Origin: an uncultured Lachnobacterium sp. | GTDB lineage: Bacteria > Bacillota > Clostridia > Lachnospirales > Lachnospiraceae | Assembly: GCA_900548765.1 (NCBI GenBank) | Contig: URLU01000002.1 | Location: 1 to 38,748 of the forward strand | Direction of reading: 5' to 3' | DNA: 38,748 nt | Part shown: in pieces, positions 34,060-38,748 of the stretch | Position numbering within the stretch: position 1 is the stretch's first letter | Layout: every line of letters starts with the position of its first letter | Program-made: the position numbers and the translations under genes | The notes under the pieces: generated by a model | Database searches by the model: none | Told to the model about the DNA's origin: nothing | The model's input: only the letters and a program-made list of their open reading frames with translations

Positions 34060-34830
34060 ATGGTAACCAACAATTCGAATTCGTTGAAAACGGGAAAGTT
34101 TGATATTAGTACAGCGACACTCCATATACTGGCAATGACATTTATGCTTATGGACCATCTTTGGGCTACTATATTTCCTGCCCAGGATTGGCTCACATGT
34201 GTAGGCAGAATTGCTTTTCCTATATTTGCTTTTATGGTAGTTGAAGGATATTTTCATACTCATGATTTTAAAAAGTATGCCCTACGTATGTTGGCATTTG
34301 CTGTAATTTCTGAGGTACCATTTGATTTGATGTATGGCGGAACATGGTTTTATCCAGTGCACCAGAATGTTATCTGGACACTCTTAATGGGACTTTTGGG
34401 AATTCATTTGATGGAAAAAGTTAAGGAAAAACAGAAGAAGTGGTTATACATACTTGTATGTGTACTTGTAGTTATCTTAGGATTTCTTCTTGGAACATTA
34501 TGCATGGTTGATTATTACGGCACAGGTGTGCTTATGATTTTTGTTTTCTATTTCTTTAGAGGAAGAAAATGGTGGTGCCTGATTGGTCAGATAATTGGAT
34601 TATATTTTATTAATGTTGAAATGCTTGGTGGACTTATGTATCCTGTTCAGTTTCTTGATTTAGATTTTGAATTATGTCAGCAGGGGCTTGCTTTGTTTGC
34701 TTTGATTCCAATCTGGTTGTACAAAGGTCGTCAGGGACATCACTGTAAACCATTCCAGTATATCTGTTATGCTTTTTATCCAGCGCATATGCTTTTGCTT
34801 GTGGTAATTCTTAACTTCTTAAATAGGTAA
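34060..34830 (+). CDS. TraX family membrane protein
   Basis: 256-residue polytopic membrane protein of the TraX family, named after the F-plasmid pilin N-acetylase; most chromosomal members are uncharacterised and may acylate surface molecules. About eight hydrophobic segments. The family pattern is visible: an early LHILAMTFMLMDHLWA, then GRIAFPIFAFMVVEGYFHT, and a late CYAFYPAHMLLL with Tyr-Pro-x-His. Ribosome site TAGGAGG precedes the ATG. The GGDEF gene starts 44 bp downstream, and both lie between the 71-bp repeats. Codons look T-rich compared with housekeeping neighbours. Confidence 0.88.
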   Translation: MVTNNSNSLKTGKFDISTATLHILAMTFMLMDHLWATIFPAQDWLTCVGRIAFPIFAFMVVEGYFHTHDFKKYALRMLAFAVISEVPFDLMYGGTWFYPVHQNVIWTLLMGLLGIHLMEKVKEKQKKWLYILVCVLVVILGFLLGTLCMVDYYGTGVLMIFVFYFFRGRKWWCLIGQIIGLYFINVEMLGGLMYPVQFLDLDFELCQQGLALFALIPIWLYKGRQGHHCKPFQYICYAFYPAHMLLLVVILNFLNR

Positions 34831-34859
34831 TTATTTTGTGTAAGCTCAGCTTTAGGGGA

Positions 34860-34868
34860 TGGTATAAT
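34860..34868 (+). promoter_or_regulatory. Extended -10 promoter of the GGDEF gene, predicts leaderless mRNA
   Basis: TGG-TATAAT is a perfect extended -10. The ATG at 34875 begins 7 nt after its last base, the expected transcription start. No Shine-Dalgarno site precedes the ATG. Confidence 0.6.
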
Positions 34869-34874
34869 AATCTT

Positions 34875-36305
34875 ATGAAGAAAAAGAAAATTGTGATTTG
34901 GGCTATTGTGGTAATTGCTATTGCATTATTACTTGAAGCCAGTATTTTAAAATATTTTAATGATAGAAATGTATATAGGATGTCAAATGTACTTCTTGAT
35001 CGTGTTATTACTGTTCTTGAGAAAAATGATACTCGTAAGGAGGATTTAATTGAGTCGTTAAAGGACGAGTATATAATAAGAGCAAAGGCGGTGGCATATA
35101 TCGTGGATGCTAAACCTGAAGTAGAGAATGATGTTGAAGAGCTTCAAAAGATTGCAAGATTATTGTCGATTGATGAAATACATCTGATAGATGAAGAGGG
35201 AAGTATTTATAGTGGCTCTTTGCCTGAGTATTTTGGTTTGAATTTCGATTCCGGAGAACAGATTAGTTATTTTAAACCTATGCTTTCTGACAAAAATCTT
35301 TCGATGTGTCAGGATGTTACACCTAATACTGCTGAAGGAAAAAACATGATGTATGCAATTACCTGGAATGATGATAAAACCAAAATGATTCAGGTTGGAA
35401 TTGCTCCTACACGACTTTTTAATGAAATCAGGCAGAATAAAATTTCTACTGTTGTTGCAGATATGCCGGTGTATAAAGGAATGGAGATTTTAGTAGCTGA
35501 TGTAAATACAGGGAATGTATATGGGGCAACAGATACAGGTAAGATTGGTATGAATCTTGATGAATTGGGTTTATATCCTGACGAAATAAGTGGAAATGGA
35601 CATGTTGCAAAACATATAAAAGTAGACGGACATCATTATAGATGTCTGATGGCTAAAGACGATAGATATATGGTTGTTGTAACAATAGAAAGTTTACTTT
35701 ATTTGCAGGGAAGTATGTCTGCGATAGTTCTTGTTGGCATATATTTTGTTATTGCGTCGTGCTTTATGTTTTATATGGCCACAAAAGCTATGCAGGAGAA
35801 GTTTGAAAAAGAGAAGCTTTTGTATACTTCAAATACAGATGAACTTACAAGGTGCTATAACAGACATGCATATGAAAATGATGTGAATAAGCTTGAACTT
35901 GATGATGAATGGATTTATCTGTCGATGGATTTAAATGGATTAAAACGGGTGAATGATTCATTTGGTCATATGGCGGGAGATGAGCTTATATGTGGTGCCG
36001 CAGAGTGTATGAAGAATATTTTTAATGATTATGGTAACGTATACAGAATTGGCGGTGATGAGTTTGTTGTTCTCGTTACAAATAACACTAATGAGTTTGA
36101 CACTATGTTAAAAGATTTTGACAACAAAGTACTAAATTGGCATGGTGAGCTTGCGGATTCTATGACTATTTCTTATGGATATGTATTTAGTTCAGAGGAG
36201 AAATGGGAAACTATTCATGATATTTCTAAAGTTGCAGATAAGAGAATGTATGAGGATAAGGCTCGTTATTATCGCGAAAATGGATTAGATAGAAGAAGTA
36301 AGTAA
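34875..36305 (+). CDS. Membrane diguanylate cyclase with external sensor domain
   Basis: Predicted to make cyclic di-GMP from GTP. I choose ATG 34875 (476 residues, MKKKKIVIWAIVV); a GTG at 34836 in frame lies before the -10 box. In order: helix 1 (~6-24), an external sensor region (~25-285, probably dCache-like by its pattern of LLSIDEIHLIDEEGSIY and VADVNTGNVYGATD), helix 2 (~288-312), and a GGDEF domain (~325-476). The active site is intact (RIGGDEFVVL); the upstream DxLT-like segment reads NTDELTRCYNRHAYE. No RxxD inhibitory site is visible before GGDEF. It is paired with traX inside the repeat-bounded segment; a functional link is inference. Confidence 0.88.
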   Translation: MKKKKIVIWAIVVIAIALLLEASILKYFNDRNVYRMSNVLLDRVITVLEKNDTRKEDLIESLKDEYIIRAKAVAYIVDAKPEVENDVEELQKIARLLSIDEIHLIDEEGSIYSGSLPEYFGLNFDSGEQISYFKPMLSDKNLSMCQDVTPNTAEGKNMMYAITWNDDKTKMIQVGIAPTRLFNEIRQNKISTVVADMPVYKGMEILVADVNTGNVYGATDTGKIGMNLDELGLYPDEISGNGHVAKHIKVDGHHYRCLMAKDDRYMVVVTIESLLYLQGSMSAIVLVGIYFVIASCFMFYMATKAMQEKFEKEKLLYTSNTDELTRCYNRHAYENDVNKLELDDEWIYLSMDLNGLKRVNDSFGHMAGDELICGAAECMKNIFNDYGNVYRIGGDEFVVLVTNNTNEFDTMLKDFDNKVLNWHGELADSMTISYGYVFSSEEKWETIHDISKVADKRMYEDKARYYRENGLDRRSK

Positions 36306-36508
36306 AAATTCCTCTTGCTGTTGAATTCTATAAAGAATTAATTAGAAATTATTAAAGGCTTTTAATATAGTATGGATGAAGTTTGAATTTTTGTATAGTT
36401 CACTTTGGATAAAATCCGACTCTTCCGCGATTACAGATAAAGCTCTGTAAAAATGCAGGTTTTATGGGACCTGCGATAACTTTTTAAAAATTCAACTGTC
36501 AAACTCCC
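36306..36508 (+). other. Non-coding right arm of the cassette with two adjacent hairpins
   Basis: 203 bp after the GGDEF gene. Hairpin 1: TTACAGA (36431-36437) with TCTGTAA (36444-36450). Hairpin 2: GCAGGT (36455-36460) with ACCTGC (36469-36474), followed after six bases by a T-run (36480-36485), a possible terminator. The 12-mer GCAGGTTTTATG (36455-36466) also occurs in the terminator at 6195-6206. The right inverted repeat (36493-36503) ends the arm. Confidence 0.45.
36493..36503 (-). repeat. Right 11-bp inverted repeat of the cassette
   Basis: CAACTGTCAAA, exact reverse complement of 33781-33791, placed 5 bp before the right direct repeat. Confidence 0.6.
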
Positions 36509-36579
36509 GTGCCTCCTTTATTTTTATATTATTATTTCACTTATTTCATCTTTTATACATAAACGCATTATGTTAAAAT
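36509..36579 (+). repeat. 71-bp direct repeat, right copy, with promoter element
   Basis: 67/71 identical to 33704-33774; the four differences lie at one site in the middle and in a three-base cluster near the right end. It ends in TGT-TAAAAT (36571-36579), an extended -10 that would give a ~27-nt leader for the HlyD-like gene. Confidence 0.9.
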
Positions 36580-36612
36580 AAAAAGGAGAGTTATTTCTGA
36601 GAGGTGAATTTT

Positions 36613-38004
36613 GTGGCTTCAAATAATGATAAGATAATTAAATACAACAGACAATTTAGCCTCAATATAGGCATGGTTATATTTTGTGTTATTATTGTTT
36701 ATATGATTTTTCATATTTTTACATATTTGACATCCAGTTCTATCGCCGAATATCAGGTTTCCCAAGGAACTATTGCAACAAATAATATTTACAGAGGTCT
36801 GATTATCAGAGATGAGACTGTGGCATATGCAGAACAGAGCGGATATATAAATTATTATGTGAGTGATGGCTCCAAGGTGTCCGTAAATGATGTGATATAC
36901 TCGATTGACACTACAGGAGATGTTTCGTCTCAAATTACATCAGCAGTGGAGGATGGTTCTTTACTTGATAAGGAGTCCATAACAGATTTTGCAAATGAAA
37001 TAAACAGCTTTGCCCAGAGCTATAATTCTTCGGATTTTTCCTCTGTGTCTCTTTTTAAGGAGCAGTTATCTTCAAGCCTGACACAGACCCTGAGCCAGAA
37101 TGCTTTAAGCTCTCTGAGTGATGCAGTGGGAACAGCGGAGCAAAATGCTACATTTTATAAATATACTTCATCCCAGCCAGGTATAATCAGCTACAGGATA
37201 GACGGCTATGAGGGACTGACAGTCTCTGATTTCTCAAAAGAGGATTTAACTTCTACCAGCTATTCATCTAAAGACTTGGACAAGAATGCTGAGATTAATC
37301 AGCTGGATCCGGTATATAAGAGGATTAACAGTGATACCTGGAATATAATTATTGAAATTTCAGATTCATTGGCAGAGGAGCTTAATGATGGCTCATATGT
37401 TAAAATTAAATTCTGTGAAGATGATTACACCTGCAATGCTGCATATCAGATTATAAAGAAGGAAAGTTCGTATTTTTTAAATCTGGAATTAAAAACCTCT
37501 ATGATTAGATATATCAATGACAGATATACAGAGATTGAGCTTGTCTTAAACTCAGAGACAGGACTTAAAATCCCAAATTCTGCCATTACATCAAAGGAGT
37601 TTTTTAAGGTACCTATATCATATTTTACACTGGGTGCAGATTCCAATGATCCCTGTCTGTTGATAAAATCAGATAAGGATGATGGACAGGTAAAGCTTGT
37701 AACTCCTACAATTTACTTTGAGACAGATGATTACTATTATATTGACAGTGAGGATGTAAATGAGGGGGATGTGGTAATGCTCAACGATTCCTCATCAACA
37801 TACACAATTGGAACAGACAAGGAAGCCTTGACAGGAGTGTATAATATAAATAAGGGATATGCAGTATTCAAACAAATCAGCATTATATCACAGAATGATG
37901 ATTATACAATTGTAGACCCGAAGACAGCTTATGGTATTTCTCTGTATGACCATATAGCCCTTAATGGGGATTCCGTTCATGAAAATGATATCATAAGCAA
38001 ATAA
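36613..38004 (+). CDS. HlyD-like single-pass membrane protein
   Basis: 463 residues from a GTG at 36613, chosen because AGAGG lies 8 nt upstream; the GTG at 36604 overlaps that site. One N-terminal helix (~19-40) is followed by an external part that begins like a membrane-fusion/HlyD adaptor: a barrel-sandwich segment IYRGLIIRDETVAYAEQSGYINYYVSDGSKVSVNDVIYSI (split over ~58-100), a helical middle (~110-180) and beta-rich C-terminal half. No ABC transporter or outer-membrane partner is adjacent. In related clostridia a similar gene precedes yggS-sepF, which would hint at a role near the division site, but this is inference. The gene is complete. Confidence 0.6.
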   Translation: MASNNDKIIKYNRQFSLNIGMVIFCVIIVYMIFHIFTYLTSSSIAEYQVSQGTIATNNIYRGLIIRDETVAYAEQSGYINYYVSDGSKVSVNDVIYSIDTTGDVSSQITSAVEDGSLLDKESITDFANEINSFAQSYNSSDFSSVSLFKEQLSSSLTQTLSQNALSSLSDAVGTAEQNATFYKYTSSQPGIISYRIDGYEGLTVSDFSKEDLTSTSYSSKDLDKNAEINQLDPVYKRINSDTWNIIIEISDSLAEELNDGSYVKIKFCEDDYTCNAAYQIIKKESSYFLNLELKTSMIRYINDRYTEIELVLNSETGLKIPNSAITSKEFFKVPISYFTLGADSNDPCLLIKSDKDDGQVKLVTPTIYFETDDYYYIDSEDVNEGDVVMLNDSSSTYTIGTDKEALTGVYNINKGYAVFKQISIISQNDDYTIVDPKTAYGISLYDHIALNGDSVHENDIISK

Positions 38005-38031
38005 AATATAGCAGAAAAGAGGAAAAAACAA

Positions 38032-38724
38032 ATGTTAAAAGAAAATTTAACAAAAGTTGAGGAAAATATTCAAAAAGCCTGCGACAAGACCGGCAGGAAA
38101 CGCTCTGAGGTTACGCTTATAGCAGTAAGCAAGACAAAGCCGGTTGAAATGCTGCAGGAGATATATAATGAGGGCATCAGAGAGTTTGGAGAGAATAAGG
38201 TTCAGGAAATGTGCGAGAAGATGGAGCTTATGCCTCAGGATATAAAGTGGAATATGATAGGACATTTACAGACTAATAAGGTTAAGTATATCATAGGAAA
38301 GACATCCCTGATTCATTCAGTTGACAGCTTAAAGCTTGCAGAGGAAATCCAGAAGCAGGCAGTAAAGCATGATGTGACTGCTGATATACTGGTTGAAGTA
38401 AATATTGCAAACGAGGAATCAAAGTTTGGAATATCCAAGGATGAGACAATCCAGATGGTAAGGGATATTGCAAAACTTGACCATTTGAAAATAAAGGGAC
38501 TTATGACAATCGCACCATTTGTAGAGAATCCAGAGGATAATAGATTGTACTTTAGGGAAATCAAGCAATTATCAGTTGACATCAATAATCAAAACATAGA
38601 TAATGTCAGTATGGATGTTCTGTCAATGGGTATGACTGGTGACTACATGGTGGCAATTGAAGAAGGTGCTACAATGGTCAGAGTCGGAACCGGTATATTT
38701 GGCGAGCGAAACTACAATATATAA
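38032..38724 (+). CDS. YggS/PLPBP family PLP homeostasis protein
   Basis: 230-residue PLP-binding protein of the YggS/YlmE/PROSC family, which buffers pyridoxal phosphate and affects amino-acid pools; no enzymatic activity is established. The PLP Lys is in AVSKTKP (~Lys34). Family signatures GIREFGENKVQE, WNMIGHLQTNKVK, GLMTIAP and SMGMTGDYMVAIEEGATMVRVG...FG are all present. Ribosome site AAGAGG precedes the ATG. In Firmicutes it usually heads the sepF-divIVA region, and the window ends 24 bp later in what may be the leader of the next gene. Confidence 0.95.
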   Translation: MLKENLTKVEENIQKACDKTGRKRSEVTLIAVSKTKPVEMLQEIYNEGIREFGENKVQEMCEKMELMPQDIKWNMIGHLQTNKVKYIIGKTSLIHSVDSLKLAEEIQKQAVKHDVTADILVEVNIANEESKFGISKDETIQMVRDIAKLDHLKIKGLMTIAPFVENPEDNRLYFREIKQLSVDINNQNIDNVSMDVLSMGMTGDYMVAIEEGATMVRVGTGIFGERNYNI

Positions 38725-38748
38725 AATAGAAAGCAGGTAAATAATCAT

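Larger units (their letters stand above)
33704..36579 (+). mobile_element. Putative inserted cassette carrying TraX and GGDEF genes
   Basis: Bounded by 71-bp direct repeats, with 11-bp inverted repeats just inside each (33781-33791 and 36493-36503). The interior holds traX and a diguanylate cyclase gene plus ~285 and ~200 bp of non-coding sequence, and no recombinase gene. Its coding sequences look more T-rich than neighbours by eye. Removing one repeat plus the interior would restore a compact divergent intergenic region between the DUF378 and HlyD-like genes. Insertion mechanism unknown; the mobile-element label is inference. Confidence 0.4.

Noticed and set aside
33704..36579. Classical insertion sequence or transposon
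   Set aside because: No transposase or integrase gene, and the 71-bp direct repeats are too long for a normal target-site duplication.

Overview
The window is 38.7 kb of low-G+C DNA from a Gram-positive anaerobe. The gene content and order fit a clostridial genome, most likely a Lachnospiraceae member. Pointers are the yqfC-yqfD-phoH-yqfF-ybeY block, SpoVB-type and BofC-like proteins, mutS-mutL-miaA, and the cluster radC-mreBCD-PBP2-min-rodA-mgsA-dac. Species cannot be fixed from sequence alone. Almost everything reads left to right; only xpt and a small DUF378 gene run the other way. No rRNA, tRNA, CRISPR array or recognisable transposase was seen.

Layout. (1) 1-6.2 kb: 3' part of ftsK, then fhs-folD (one-carbon folate metabolism) and a zinc-ribbon/TPR membrane protein, closed by a 16-bp-stem terminator shared with the convergent xpt. 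(2) 6.9-13.4 kb: rlmH, then yqfC-yqfD-phoH-(degenerate pgpH/yqfF)-ybeY, a SpoVB/MurJ-like flippase and a small BofC-like protein. (3) 13.4-23.3 kb: two flavoproteins, mutS, mutL, miaA and a PLP enzyme, probably one long transcript from a good promoter at 13435. (4) 23.3-32.8 kb: a cell-shape and division operon, radC-mreB-mreC-mreD-PBP2-minD-minE-rodA-mgsA-D,D-carboxypeptidase, with many overlapping start/stop pairs. (5) 32.8-38.7 kb: a small P-loop protein, the DUF378 gene, a TraX plus GGDEF pair, an HlyD-like membrane protein and a YggS-family PLP protein.

The most interesting points are as follows. (a) The TraX-GGDEF pair lies between two 71-bp direct repeats (67/71 identical) with 11-bp inverted repeats just inside them. 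This looks like a 2.8-kb cassette inserted into the divergent promoter region between the DUF378 gene and the HlyD-like gene. (b) The protein in the PgpH (c-di-AMP phosphodiesterase) position has lost its extracellular domain and most HD-domain metal ligands. (c) In the shape operon, the methylglyoxal synthase homologue has Val in place of the catalytic Asp (E. coli D71), MinD lacks a visible C-terminal membrane-targeting helix, and minC is absent from its usual slot. (d) Three genes (rlmH, yqfC, the GGDEF gene) have a TATAAT -10 box only 5-6 nt before ATG and no Shine-Dalgarno sequence, which predicts leaderless mRNAs; neighbouring genes mostly have clear Shine-Dalgarno sites.

Functional assignments rest on motif and family recognition by eye. 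No database search was run.
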